From assembly GCF_965138505.1 (NCBI RefSeq), contig NZ_CBCSCO010000001.1, positions 806,001-870,000 of the forward strand: a DNA stretch of 64,000 nt, in the 5' to 3' direction. Source of the stretch: Litorimonas haliclonae. Its GTDB lineage: Bacteria > Pseudomonadota > Alphaproteobacteria > Caulobacterales > Maricaulaceae. Position 1 is the stretch's first letter. Each line of letters starts with the position of its first letter. Positions 25,043-34,093 of the stretch are shown here, piece after piece. The notes under the pieces were generated by a model. The model was not told where the DNA came from. It worked only from the letters and a program-made list of their open reading frames with translations, and searched no databases. A program made the position numbers and the translations under genes.

Positions 25043-26116
25043 GTGCGAACAGGCTTCCCTCTCCCGCCCGGGTCAACCATCGGAATTTTCGGAAGTGGCC
25101 AGCTGGGCCGGATGCTGGCTTTGGCGGCGGCGCGGCTTGGTTTAAAAACTCATATTTTCGCCCCGACTGGAATTGACAGTCCCGCCGCCCAAGTGGCGCA
25201 TAGCTATACGGATGCTGAATATGACGATCTCAACACGGTGAAGTTTTTTACAGAGAATTGTGATGCGCTGACTTATGAATTTGAAAATGTTCCGGCTCAG
25301 ACCGCGATGTTCGCGGCAGAGTGCAAACCGCTTCACCCCAGCGCTAATTGCCTCACCGTTGCCCAAGACCGCTTGACCGAAAAGCAGTTTATTTCCAATG
25401 AAGCTGGCGTCCCCGTCGCACCCTTTGAGGCTGTTGAAAATAAGTTTGACTTGAAACGGGGTCTGCGACGACTTGGCGGAACTGGGGTGCTTAAAACCCG
25501 CAGGTTTGGCTATGACGGTAAAGGTCAGGTCATTATTCGGGACGAAGCTGAAATTGAAGCCGCTTGGGAGAAGTTAGGGGATTACTCCCTCATTCTCGAG
25601 GCGTTTATCCCTTTTACGCGCGAAGTTTCCATTGTTTGCGCGAGGGGCGTGGATGGACACATGGCGGCCTATCCCTTGGTCGAAAATGTCCACCAGAACC
25701 ATATTCTGCACACCAGCACAGCCCCGGCCCCAAGAGATTTGGGGAGCGCCAAAGATCTAGCTCAGAACATCATGCAGGCTCTGGATTATGTCGGCGTAAT
25801 GGCGACAGAATTTTTTGAGCTGGAGGACGGAAGTCTGATAGTCAATGAAATCGCCCCACGCGTTCACAATTCAGGTCACTGGACGCAAGATGCGGGTTGT
25901 ACAGATCAATTCGAGCAACACATCCGTGCGGTAGCCGGCTGGCCACTAGGTAATCCCAACCCTAAACACGGCGTCGTTATGACCAACCTTATCGGCGAGG
26001 ACGTAAATGACTGGCAAAACCTGGCTCGTGAAGAAAACACTTTTCTGCATTTATATGGCAAAAAAGAAGCTCGGTCGGGGCGAAAAATGGGCCATATCAA
26101 CCGGATCGTGCCATAG
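25043..26116 (+). CDS. purK: N5-carboxyaminoimidazole ribonucleotide synthase
   Basis: ATP-grasp enzyme that carboxylates AIR with bicarbonate. The 357 residues begin with a GTG start and show IGIFGSGQLGRMLALAAARL, the ATP-grasp TRRFGYDGKGQ segment and the EIAPRVHNSGHWT metal-binding end. It is coupled to purE and converges on the COQ9 gene. Confidence 0.95.
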   Translation: MRTGFPLPPGSTIGIFGSGQLGRMLALAAARLGLKTHIFAPTGIDSPAAQVAHSYTDAEYDDLNTVKFFTENCDALTYEFENVPAQTAMFAAECKPLHPSANCLTVAQDRLTEKQFISNEAGVPVAPFEAVENKFDLKRGLRRLGGTGVLKTRRFGYDGKGQVIIRDEAEIEAAWEKLGDYSLILEAFIPFTREVSIVCARGVDGHMAAYPLVENVHQNHILHTSTAPAPRDLGSAKDLAQNIMQALDYVGVMATEFFELEDGSLIVNEIAPRVHNSGHWTQDAGCTDQFEQHIRAVAGWPLGNPNPKHGVVMTNLIGEDVNDWQNLAREENTFLHLYGKKEARSGRKMGHINRIVP

Positions 26117-26145
26117 CTGTTGTTTATCGGATGTAGCCTACTGGC

Positions 26146-26844
26146 TTATCCCCGACGTCTGCGCCGTTTAAACTTCGGCGGACCACCATATCGTAAAGAG
26201 CCTAAAACACTTGCGGGGCTCGGCCAGTCTTTGGTTTTGGTTTTGACCTGCCATTTGAATTTTTCAAACTGCATGACATTTGCAATCCGTGCGTCCAGAA
26301 ACTCCCGCCCTTTTGACTTATCTGGGTCGTCGTCATTGATCCAGACAGGTAAGGTCGTCCCTATAACGCCGGACAATATCGTGCGTTTGGAATAATAATT
26401 GGCATCTGTCGAAGTATCGCCAATGGCGCGCCAGATCGTGTCCGCCGCCGCCCAGAGCTGACCCGGCCCGCTAAGCCGCCCGGCCAATAACGTGTCTGGC
26501 AAAGCCAAGCGGGACAAAGCGCGGTGAGCCGCTTCTTCGAAAGGGTGAATGGCTTCCAATCTGGCCACGACGCCTTGCGTCACGCGGTCTCGAATTTTCA
26601 TGTTTTCGATATCTAGCGCGGCGATTGATTCTTCTGTTTTAGAATTTAGCTGGTCTGACCAGTAAGCCAGTAAATCAAGCGCACCTTCGGGAAAATAGAG
26701 GGCTTCTGCGCCGTTGGGCAATCCGGCGGCTTTGACAGATTGGCGGAGCATTTTATCCGTCCAGCCTTCGAAGGCGGCCATAGGCAAGGCCGCCTGCAAA
26801 ATGCGCTCGCGGGGGGATGGGCCTGTTTCGGTCATAAATCCCAT
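26146..26844 (-). CDS. COQ9 family protein
   Basis: A 232-residue protein with a TetR-like N-terminal part and the COQ9 core. Segments FEGWTDKMLRQSVKAAGLP, LYFPEGALDLLAYWSDQLN and WRAIGDTSTDANYYSKRTIL are typical. In mitochondria COQ9 binds lipid and supports COQ7 in ubiquinone synthesis, and a similar role is likely here. The C-terminus ends in a run of arginines. It is convergent with purK. Confidence 0.88.
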   Translation of the reverse strand: MGFMTETGPSPRERILQAALPMAAFEGWTDKMLRQSVKAAGLPNGAEALYFPEGALDLLAYWSDQLNSKTEESIAALDIENMKIRDRVTQGVVARLEAIHPFEEAAHRALSRLALPDTLLAGRLSGPGQLWAAADTIWRAIGDTSTDANYYSKRTILSGVIGTTLPVWINDDDPDKSKGREFLDARIANVMQFEKFKWQVKTKTKDWPSPASVLGSLRYGGPPKFKRRRRRG

Positions 26845-26902
26845 ATAGGATGGCAGGACCGCCCTGTCACCTCTCTGTCGCTTTATGCCGCAGAGAAACC
26901 GC

Positions 26903-28378
26903 TCAGCTTTGACGCAAAATCGTCCGCTTAAACCAACCTGTGACAGCGCTCATACCGGAACCAGACAGGACGCCGTAACGAAAAACGCGCCCAGCCGCCC
27001 AAACAACGCCGAGAGAAAGAAGCCCGAGAAGCACCGCAGATAAAATCAGCTCCCAAAGCGGGGGATCGGACGGCAAACGCACAAGGACCGCAAACGGCGC
27101 CGAGAGCGGAAACAGGCTCGCCAGCCGTAATAACGGACTGTCCGGCGTTGCGAGGCCCAATGGCACCACTAAAACGCAGAGAGTTAGCACAATGACGATC
27201 GGAGTCGTCATGGTTTGGGCATCCTGCATGGATTGGCTGAGCGCGCCGAGTGCGATGAAACAGGCCCCATAGAAGATATATCCAAGGACAAGAAAAATGA
27301 AAAAGAAGATGAGGAGTTTTGGCGTGAAGCTTTGCGTAAAGGCCTGCGTCATTTCGCTGTCCCCTTTTAGCGCAATCGCTGTTCCTGCGAAAATGGCAAG
27401 CAGTATATATGGCGCCATGGCGGTAAGTGTAAGAGCCGCCACACCCAAAAGTTTCCCGAAAATAATTTCGGAAAAACGTGTTGACGCCAACATCATTTCA
27501 AGAAGCTTATTTAACTTTTCTTCCAGCATGGAAGTCAGCAGCATATAAGCGCCTGAAAAGACCGACAGCCATAGAAAGATCGATAAACCTGCCGCCACAT
27601 AATACGGCACTTTATCGGCGTCCGTCACGGCTTGCGACGTCGTGTCATCAGACACTTTCGTCGGGTCAAAACTTTCGACTTCAAGGCGGCCTTTCTTGGC
27701 CTCGGCCAACCCTTCCGGCGTTAAATTGCCTGTCGCCAGGTAATTTTCTTCTGCCCGGTTTTCAAAATAATCTCTGGCTAGATTCTTTAGATCAGGTGCG
27801 TTGATATTTTTTGACCAGTAATCCGCCTTTGGGCCTTCCTCCGTTTGGGTAATATAGAGAAGTCCGTCCAGAGGCCGGGATTTCCCGTCCACCTGCACTA
27901 GGCTTTCACCTTTTAAATACTCTTGCGAGCCGGCCAGAGTCTCCGCAGGGGGATCAACAAAATTAATTTTGCTGTCGAGGGATTTTAACTGACCTTGCAG
28001 AGAAGGCACTTCTCGCTCTATCTGAGCTTTCGCCGCGGCTGACCCGTCACGTTCCAGAGTCTCGCGAATATCTATTTCTTGCGCCTCCGTCATAGTAACG
28101 GCCCCTAGGCCGTCTATGAAACGTTCGACTTTTTGGCTCTGATTGTCCTCATGCAAAGCCAGAATACCGTCGGCATATTGACCCGTTTCGTCCAGAATTG
28201 TCTCGTAACGCGGCGGCGATAGTTCAACATCAAGCGTCGCGAAACCAATGCCGAATCCCATTCCGATAAAGGGCATTAAAAAAGAAATCCAAAACCCCCA
28301 CGTTTTGATATAACCGAGATAATCCCGGCGGGCGATGAGGAAGGTGCGGCGTAAATTGACAGCAGGCAAAACAGACAT
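26903..28378 (-). CDS. ABC-2 type exporter permease (NatB-like)
   Basis: A 491-residue permease. One N-terminal helix (about 28-50) is followed by a large extracytoplasmic domain of about 200 residues rich in charged residues, then five or six helices from about 255 on. This is the NatB/ABC2_membrane_3 layout. The ATPase gene precedes it by 2 bases and supplies energy. NatAB systems export Na+ or drugs; the substrate here is not evident. Confidence 0.85.
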   Translation of the reverse strand: MSVLPAVNLRRTFLIARRDYLGYIKTWGFWISFLMPFIGMGFGIGFATLDVELSPPRYETILDETGQYADGILALHEDNQSQKVERFIDGLGAVTMTEAQEIDIRETLERDGSAAAKAQIEREVPSLQGQLKSLDSKINFVDPPAETLAGSQEYLKGESLVQVDGKSRPLDGLLYITQTEEGPKADYWSKNINAPDLKNLARDYFENRAEENYLATGNLTPEGLAEAKKGRLEVESFDPTKVSDDTTSQAVTDADKVPYYVAAGLSIFLWLSVFSGAYMLLTSMLEEKLNKLLEMMLASTRFSEIIFGKLLGVAALTLTAMAPYILLAIFAGTAIALKGDSEMTQAFTQSFTPKLLIFFFIFLVLGYIFYGACFIALGALSQSMQDAQTMTTPIVIVLTLCVLVVPLGLATPDSPLLRLASLFPLSAPFAVLVRLPSDPPLWELILSAVLLGLLSLGVVWAAGRVFRYGVLSGSGMSAVTGWFKRTILRQS

Positions 28379-28380
28379 AA

Positions 28381-29373
28381 TTACGCCTCCTCTTGATCAA
28401 GATTAGTCTGGGCAAGGTCATGCGCCATGTCGGCCTGCAAATCCGCGCGGGCGTCTCCGCCGACAAGCGCCACGAAAGCCTCATGCAGAGTCGGCTGCTT
28501 CGGCTCGAATTGGGTGAGTTTAATTTTCTCTGCAACGCAACGCTCCAAAACAGCTTGGCTCTGAGCGGTCTCTTTCAAAATAACGTTCAATCCCCCGTCC
28601 CGGCGCTCTTCGACGTCTTCAGCAAAAGGCCTGACGATTTCCAGTAATCTGTCATCCTCCGACGCGATCACCATACGGCGCGGCGCTTTGGACAGAGCCG
28701 CCTCAGTAGAGCCGTCAAAGACAACTTCCCCGCCTCCCATAAGGATAATTCGGTCACAGAGACGTTCAGCGTGCTCCATAACATGGGTCGAGAAAATAAT
28801 GGTTTTGCCGCGTCCGGCAATTTCGCTGACAATGCCTTCAAGCACGCGTTGATTGACGGGGTCGAGGCCGGAAAACGGCTCGTCTAGAATGTAAAACTCC
28901 GGATCATGCGCAATCGCAGAGAGCAGCTGCACCTTCTGCGCCATACCCTTGGACATGTCTTTATTCTTCTTGCGTTTGGCCTCTGACAGGCCGTATCGGT
29001 CCAACAGATCATCGGCCAGCGAGAACGCTTCTTTCTTACCAATACCGTTCAGTCGCGCCATATGGGCAATGCTTTCGCGGGCGGTCTGTTTCTTATAGAG
29101 TCCGCGTTCTTCAGGCAAAAATCCAATCCGGCCAAAGGCATTTTCGCCCGGCTTTTCACCGAACAAAGCGACCTCACCCGTGTCCGGCGGGATGAGGCCC
29201 AGCGCCATACGAATCGTTGTTGTTTTCCCCGCTCCGTTCGGGCCAAGAAAGCCGACCACTTCGCCGCGTTTTATAGTGAAGCTGACATCTCTGACGGCGG
29301 ATTTTCCGCCGAAGCTTTTGGAGACATTTTGGAGGGAGAGCGGAGATGAGGACATAAGGGTCTTTAGCGCCAT
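28381..29373 (-). CDS. ABC exporter ATP-binding protein (NatA-like)
   Basis: A 330-residue ATPase with Walker A GPNGAGKTTT, Q-loop FLPEERGLYKKQ, a signature MSKGMAQKVQ that departs from LSGGQ, and Walker B FYILDEPFSGLDP. The C-terminal extension is the DUF4162 type found in NatA. I prefer ATG 29373, which has AAGGA at good distance, over the upstream ATG at 29415. It is co-transcribed with the permease. Confidence 0.92.
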   Translation of the reverse strand: MALKTLMSSSPLSLQNVSKSFGGKSAVRDVSFTIKRGEVVGFLGPNGAGKTTTIRMALGLIPPDTGEVALFGEKPGENAFGRIGFLPEERGLYKKQTARESIAHMARLNGIGKKEAFSLADDLLDRYGLSEAKRKKNKDMSKGMAQKVQLLSAIAHDPEFYILDEPFSGLDPVNQRVLEGIVSEIAGRGKTIIFSTHVMEHAERLCDRIILMGGGEVVFDGSTEAALSKAPRRMVIASEDDRLLEIVRPFAEDVEERRDGGLNVILKETAQSQAVLERCVAEKIKLTQFEPKQPTLHEAFVALVGGDARADLQADMAHDLAQTNLDQEEA

Positions 29374-29454
29374 TGAAATCCTTCTGACAAGGTGAGTTTC
29401 AAAAACGGGAACCAAATATTCAGGAAAGGTGTATTTTCAAAAAAGGAGACCGAT

Positions 29455-29640
29455 ATGAAAGCCAAATCCAAAGCCCAGCAAAAAGCCGCCGGCGCCGCGC
29501 TCTCGGCCAAACGCGGAGAGATCAAGAAAAGCGAACTCCAAGGCGCGTCCGTCGAAATGTATGAAACAATGACCGAGGAAGAACTCGACGATATGGCCTC
29601 TACCGAGCGCGAAGATTTGCCGGACAAGATCGAGGACTAA
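29455..29640 (+). CDS. DUF3008 family small protein
   Basis: A 61-residue basic protein that starts MKAKSKAQQKAAGAALSAKR and contains MYETMTEEELDDMASTER, as in DUF3008, a family of unknown role. An AAAAGGAGA site precedes ATG 29455, which rules out the longer frame from 29392. It sits divergent from the ABC exporter and overlaps the convergent hydrolase gene by 4 bases. Confidence 0.85.
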   Translation: MKAKSKAQQKAAGAALSAKRGEIKKSELQGASVEMYETMTEEELDDMASTEREDLPDKIED

Positions 29641-30434
29641 TTTGGTTGGGATTTGAGCGCCTTAAGGACAATATCGCGGCCGCCCAGGCCCCAGAGGTTA
29701 TTGTGCAAACCGTCTTCTATTCTATAGGCGGTTTTCGGCCCTTTATATCCTTCGAATAAAAGCTCGCCGAATTTCAGAGGCACAATTGTGTCTTTTGTAC
29801 CATGTATCCAGATCAGCGGAAATGAACCGTTCTGAAGGGCTTCATCAGAAAGAAACTTATCCTTCAGCAAAAATCTGACGGGCAGAAAGGGCATTGCTTC
29901 TGCCCCCACGGCGACAATTGAATTGAAAGACGCATCCGCAACAAAAAGTGACGGTTCGTGAGTAATAGAAAGTTGGGCTGCCACACCTGAACCAAGCGAG
30001 GTACCATAAAAAACAATATTTTCTGGTAAAATGTCCTGGTCAACCACCCATTCATACTGACGTTTCGCAGCTTCCGTTAGGCTTTCTTGCGTACTCACAC
30101 CGCCTTGTCCCGGATAGCCGGGATAACCAACAGATAAGACGCCATGCCCAGCCTCTATTAAGTCATTGAAAATGTCGTAATTGCTATAAATCGCTGACCC
30201 ATTGCCATGAAACACCATGACGGTTTTCCCAGTCGGGCTTGTCGGCGGTGTCCACCAAGAAATTATATCATCTTGGGCATTTCTAATTTCCTCCATCTCG
30301 ACATCAACATCGGCAGGAGAAAGGTAATTTTCAGGTGGAAAGTAAAGCAGCTTTCGCTGCATCACATAGGCCCCAATCACAAGCAGAATGTATAATCCAA
30401 TGAGAACCGCAAGAATGCCGATAACCCATTTCAT
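29637..30434 (-). CDS. Membrane-anchored alpha/beta hydrolase (Bem46/ABHD13-like)
   Basis: A 265-residue serine hydrolase tethered by one N-terminal helix (about 4-26). It has the oxyanion segment FHGNGSAIYSNY, the nucleophile elbow GTSLGSG, the catalytic Asp in WIHGTKDTIVP and the His in DGLHNNLW. The catalytic domain should face the periplasm. Family members act on small esters or lipids; the substrate is unknown. It follows pntB on the same strand after 11 bases and could be read through from the pnt operon. Confidence 0.85.
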   Translation of the reverse strand: MKWVIGILAVLIGLYILLVIGAYVMQRKLLYFPPENYLSPADVDVEMEEIRNAQDDIISWWTPPTSPTGKTVMVFHGNGSAIYSNYDIFNDLIEAGHGVLSVGYPGYPGQGGVSTQESLTEAAKRQYEWVVDQDILPENIVFYGTSLGSGVAAQLSITHEPSLFVADASFNSIVAVGAEAMPFLPVRFLLKDKFLSDEALQNGSFPLIWIHGTKDTIVPLKFGELLFEGYKGPKTAYRIEDGLHNNLWGLGGRDIVLKALKSQPN

Positions 30435-30445
30435 GACTATTAACT

Positions 30446-31858
30446 CTATAAAGTCTTAATAATACTCTCGACCATTTTCTTAGCGTCTGACAGGAGCATC
30501 ATCGTCTTGTCTTCATAGAACAGGTCATTGTCGATACCGGCATAGCCTGTGGACATAGAGCGTTTGACGACGAGCACGGTACCGGCCTTATCGACGTCCA
30601 GAATAGGCATGCCGAAAATCGGGCTGGACGGATCGGTTTTGGCGGACGGGTTCGTCACATCATTCGCGCCGATTACAAAAGCGACATCCGCATTGGAGAA
30701 TTCAGAGTTGATGTCTTCCAGCTCGAACACTTCGTCATAAGGAACATTCGCTTCGGCGAGGAGCACGTTCATATGGCCCGGCATCCGCCCCGCAACCGGG
30801 TGGATAGCGTAGACCACATCGACGCCTTCCTCTTTCAGCGTATCGGCCATTTCGCGAATGGCGTGTTGAGCCTGCGCCACAGCGAGGCCGTAGCCCGGCA
30901 CGATGATGACTTTGGAGGCGTTTTTCATGATGAACGCCGCGTCTTCGGCAGAGCCCTGTTTGAACGGGCGCTGTTCCTTGTCGCCGCCTGCAGCGGAGGA
31001 TGTGTCGCCGCCAAACCCGCCGAGAATGACGGAAATAAAGCTCCGGTTCATGGCTTTACACATGATGTAAGACAGGATCGCGCCCGAAGAGCCAACCAGC
31101 GCGCCAGTCACGATGAGCGCCATATTGCCAAGCGTGAAGCCGAGCGCCGCCGCCGCCCAACCGGAATAGCTGTTGAGCATGGACACCACGACGGGCATAT
31201 CCGCGCCGCCGATCGGAATGATAAGCAGGAAGCCGAGAATAAATGTGATAGCGACAAGGCTCCAGAGGATTGTCGGATCCGAACCGCCGGATTTCATCAA
31301 CATCCCGATGAGCACAGCTACGCCGAGGCCCAGCGCGATATTAATCAAATGCCGGAAAGGCAGCATGATCGGCGCGCCGGACATGTTCCCGTTCAGCTTA
31401 GCAAAGGCGATGACAGAGCCGGAAAAGGTAATCGCGCCAATGGCCGCGCCGAGCGATAGCTCGAGCAAGCTCCCGGCCTTAATCGTGCCTTCGTCGTTCA
31501 GGATGCCGAAGCTATCCGGCGAGAAAAAGGCGGCAACGGCTACAAGAACAGCGGCCAATCCGACCAAGGAGTGAAACGCGGCCACAAGTTGCGGCATATC
31601 CGTCATGGGGATTTTTTTCGCAATCACCGCGCCGACAACGCCGCCGACAGCGAGGCCAGCTCCGGCGAAAAGGAAACCTGTACCGCCCATCCCTGCGACC
31701 AAAAATGTCGTCACGATTGCAATGGCAATACCGACCATACCGTAATAATTCCCGCGGCGGGAGGTTTCAGGGGAGCTTAGGCCCCGCAAGGCCAGAATGA
31801 AGAGAACTGCCGAGACTGTGTAGAGAATCGCGGCGAGATTAGCAGATAGTTCAGGCAT
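30446..31858 (-). CDS. pntB: NAD(P) transhydrogenase subunit beta
   Basis: The 470-residue beta subunit has about eight transmembrane helices in the first 290 residues and a C-terminal NADP(H)-binding domain (dIII) with VPGYGLAVAQAQHAIREM and HPVAGRMPGHMNVLLAEANV. With the alpha subunits it couples proton entry to hydride transfer from NADH to NADP+. It is the last gene of the three-gene form of the operon. Confidence 0.97.
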   Translation of the reverse strand: MPELSANLAAILYTVSAVLFILALRGLSSPETSRRGNYYGMVGIAIAIVTTFLVAGMGGTGFLFAGAGLAVGGVVGAVIAKKIPMTDMPQLVAAFHSLVGLAAVLVAVAAFFSPDSFGILNDEGTIKAGSLLELSLGAAIGAITFSGSVIAFAKLNGNMSGAPIMLPFRHLINIALGLGVAVLIGMLMKSGGSDPTILWSLVAITFILGFLLIIPIGGADMPVVVSMLNSYSGWAAAALGFTLGNMALIVTGALVGSSGAILSYIMCKAMNRSFISVILGGFGGDTSSAAGGDKEQRPFKQGSAEDAAFIMKNASKVIIVPGYGLAVAQAQHAIREMADTLKEEGVDVVYAIHPVAGRMPGHMNVLLAEANVPYDEVFELEDINSEFSNADVAFVIGANDVTNPSAKTDPSSPIFGMPILDVDKAGTVLVVKRSMSTGYAGIDNDLFYEDKTMMLLSDAKKMVESIIKTL

Positions 31859-31860
31859 GA

Positions 31861-32190
31861 TTATTTCGCCTTCTTCTTATACATGGCGAGCATGCGCTGA
31901 GTGACGAGGAAGCCGCCGAAAATATTGACGGCGCAGAGCGCCACGGCAATCGCGCCGGTCCAGGTTGAGACGGAAGAGCCGCCTTGCGCTCCGGCCGCAA
32001 CGGCAATGAGCGCGCCCACAATAATCACGGAGGAAATGGCGTTGGTGACCGCCATAAGCGGCGTATGGAGAGCGGGCGTAACCGACCAGACAACATAATA
32101 TCCGACGAAAATCGCCAGAACGAAAATAGTCAGTTGGAAAACGATCGGGCTGACGGCGGCGCCTCCCGCCATGATAAGAGCGAAGGTCAT
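31861..32190 (-). CDS. pntAB: NAD(P) transhydrogenase subunit alpha, part 2
   Basis: A 109-residue protein with three transmembrane helices, matching the separate membrane piece of the alpha subunit in alphaproteobacteria. It contains the VVWSVTPALHTPLMAVTNAI segment that lines the proton path. It lies 3 bases from pntAA and 2 from pntB. Confidence 0.95.
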   Translation of the reverse strand: MTFALIMAGGAAVSPIVFQLTIFVLAIFVGYYVVWSVTPALHTPLMAVTNAISSVIIVGALIAVAAGAQGGSSVSTWTGAIAVALCAVNIFGGFLVTQRMLAMYKKKAK

Positions 32191-32193
32191 ACT

Positions 32194-33438
32194 CTAGCCT
32201 TTCTTTTTCCCGGCGTTTTTTGCGGCAGGCTTTTTAGGAGCCGCCTTTTTCGCAGGAGCTTTTTTTGGTGTCGCTTTTTTAGCGGCTGGTTTTTTCGTTG
32301 CAGTTGGTAAAGCGAGCAACCGCTCATGAACCACGGCGCCCTCTTTAGTCAGGGCGCAGCCTTGGATAATTTCGTCGTCCCAATTGGGCGCGTAAGCTCC
32401 GTCCTCGGATGTAACCAGAGGCAAGAACGCTTTGAGGTTACGTGCAAACATGTTGGAGGCATCCGCCGCCATACGGGACGGCCAGTTGAGATAGCCGACA
32501 ATATGCACGCCGTTCTTGGTCGTGACGATTTCGCCTTTCTTGGAGCCTTCAACATTTCCGCCGCGCTCTACCGCCAGATCGACAATGACAGAGCCGGGCT
32601 TCATGGAATCCAGCATGGCCTTATCAATCAATTTCGGTGCGGGGCGTCCCGGAATAAGGGCGGTCGTAATCACCACATCCTGTTTGGCGACGTGGGACGC
32701 GGTCAGCTCGGCCTGTGCCTTTTGATATTCCGGCGACATTTCCTTGGCATATCCGCCTGAGGTTTCGGCAGCTTTGAATTCTTCGTTTTCCACGGCGACA
32801 AATTTCGCGCCGAGAGAGGCAACCTGTTCCTTGGCGGCGGGGCGAACGTCAGTCGCCGTTGTCACCGCGCCAAGACGGCGGGACGTTGCAATGGCTTGTA
32901 GTCCTGCGACCCCCGCGCCCATGACAAAAACTTTGGCCGGCGCGATTGTGCCCGCCGCCGTCATCATCATTGGCAGAGCGCGGCCATAAATCCCGGCCGC
33001 TTCGACCACGGCGCGGTAGCCGGACAAATTGGACTGCGAGGACAATACATCCATCGCCTGCGCGCGCGAAATTCGCGGTATATAATCGAGAGCAAAAGCC
33101 GTGACGCCCGCTTTAGCGCAAGCCTGAGCGTATTTTGGATTGTCCGTCGGGCTCATGGCTCCGGTAATCCCGGCGCCTTTTTTAAGACTGCCAACCAATT
33201 TAGCGTCCGCCCCGTTTACCGAAAACACAAGATCTGCATTTTTGACGCAAGCCGTATTGCTGGCGGAAATCGTCGCGCCAGCCTCTTTATACGCGGCGTC
33301 AGAAAAATCCGCCTCGGCCCCTGCGCCCTTGGTCATCGTAATTTTATGACCTGCAGCAACATAGCCCTTTACTGTATCGGGCGTAGCGGCGACGCGGCGT
33401 TCTGCCGGTCCGGAATCTTTTATAACGGCTATATGCAA
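32194..33438 (-). CDS. pntAA: NAD(P) transhydrogenase subunit alpha, part 1, with Lys/Ala/Pro tail
   Basis: The soluble NAD(H)-binding subunit (dI) of the transhydrogenase. The Rossmann motif VMGAGVAGLQAIATSRRLGA and an RGGNVEGSK loop are present. Residues up to about 380 are normal; the last 33 are a histone-H1-like repeat of KKPAAKK/KKAPAKK units with nothing comparable in the usual family. Total length is 414. A COX4-like gene precedes it on the same strand. Confidence 0.95.
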   Translation of the reverse strand: MHIAVIKDSGPAERRVAATPDTVKGYVAAGHKITMTKGAGAEADFSDAAYKEAGATISASNTACVKNADLVFSVNGADAKLVGSLKKGAGITGAMSPTDNPKYAQACAKAGVTAFALDYIPRISRAQAMDVLSSQSNLSGYRAVVEAAGIYGRALPMMMTAAGTIAPAKVFVMGAGVAGLQAIATSRRLGAVTTATDVRPAAKEQVASLGAKFVAVENEEFKAAETSGGYAKEMSPEYQKAQAELTASHVAKQDVVITTALIPGRPAPKLIDKAMLDSMKPGSVIVDLAVERGGNVEGSKKGEIVTTKNGVHIVGYLNWPSRMAADASNMFARNLKAFLPLVTSEDGAYAPNWDDEIIQGCALTKEGAVVHERLLALPTATKKPAAKKATPKKAPAKKAAPKKPAAKNAGKKKG

Positions 33439-33509
33439 GACAAATCCCCTTCGATTGAAGTCTTTAATCTATCGGCCCAAACGGCATCTCCCGATCAGGC
33501 AAAAAGCGC

Positions 33510-33812
33510 TTACCCCGCGAGGAGGCTTAGTAGAAGTGAGATTACACCGACAAAGATAGCGAGACCAACCAGTGTCACGTACCAAATCGCCTTAAATTTT
33601 AGCGCAAGTCCAATGACGAACCCTACCACAACACTGATGATAAGAGCGCTTAGCCAGCTCATCCCGACGGCGAAAACCAGTGTCGGCATAAGAACGATGA
33701 GAGCAACTAAAGCGCCGCCATATTTCGTCATGCCCATAAATCCGCCAAATGTGCCTGATTGCGCTTTGACGTTCATTTCACCGCGATTGTAATTTGAAGA
33801 ACCAGCTGCCAT
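33510..33812 (-). CDS. aa3-type oxidase subunit IV-like membrane protein
   Basis: A 100-residue protein. The first 45 residues (NRGEMNVKAQSGTFGGFMGM, then TKYGGALVALIVL) match the alphaproteobacterial COX4_pro_2 pattern, which is usually about 60 residues with one helix. Here two further helices follow, giving three. The ATG at 33812 has AGGA upstream and the longer frame to 33920 is not supported. It lies upstream of the transhydrogenase genes, so both may serve membrane energetics. No oxidase gene is nearby. Confidence 0.7.
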   Translation of the reverse strand: MAAGSSNYNRGEMNVKAQSGTFGGFMGMTKYGGALVALIVLMPTLVFAVGMSWLSALIISVVVGFVIGLALKFKAIWYVTLVGLAIFVGVISLLLSLLAG

Positions 33813-34093
33813 TTTTCTTTCCTGATGTCTTTCCCAGAGGGTTGTTTGCTCCAACCTCCAACCGAAGGTGACGGAGCCAAAAATTTCGCTTCTGCTATCA
33901 TGCGGCCATCCAACCGACAATAGCGCCCGAGCCTTATAGGGGCATATTTTTCCTCTAAATTGGATTTAACTTCCTGCTAACCCTGATCTTTGGCCAAAAA
34001 TTCACCTGTTTGTCCCATATTCTTACGAACAACCTCTGGCGTCGCCTCTCACTTTAGGGGGGACTGTCCAATTTAAGAGTAGAAGGTATTTTG

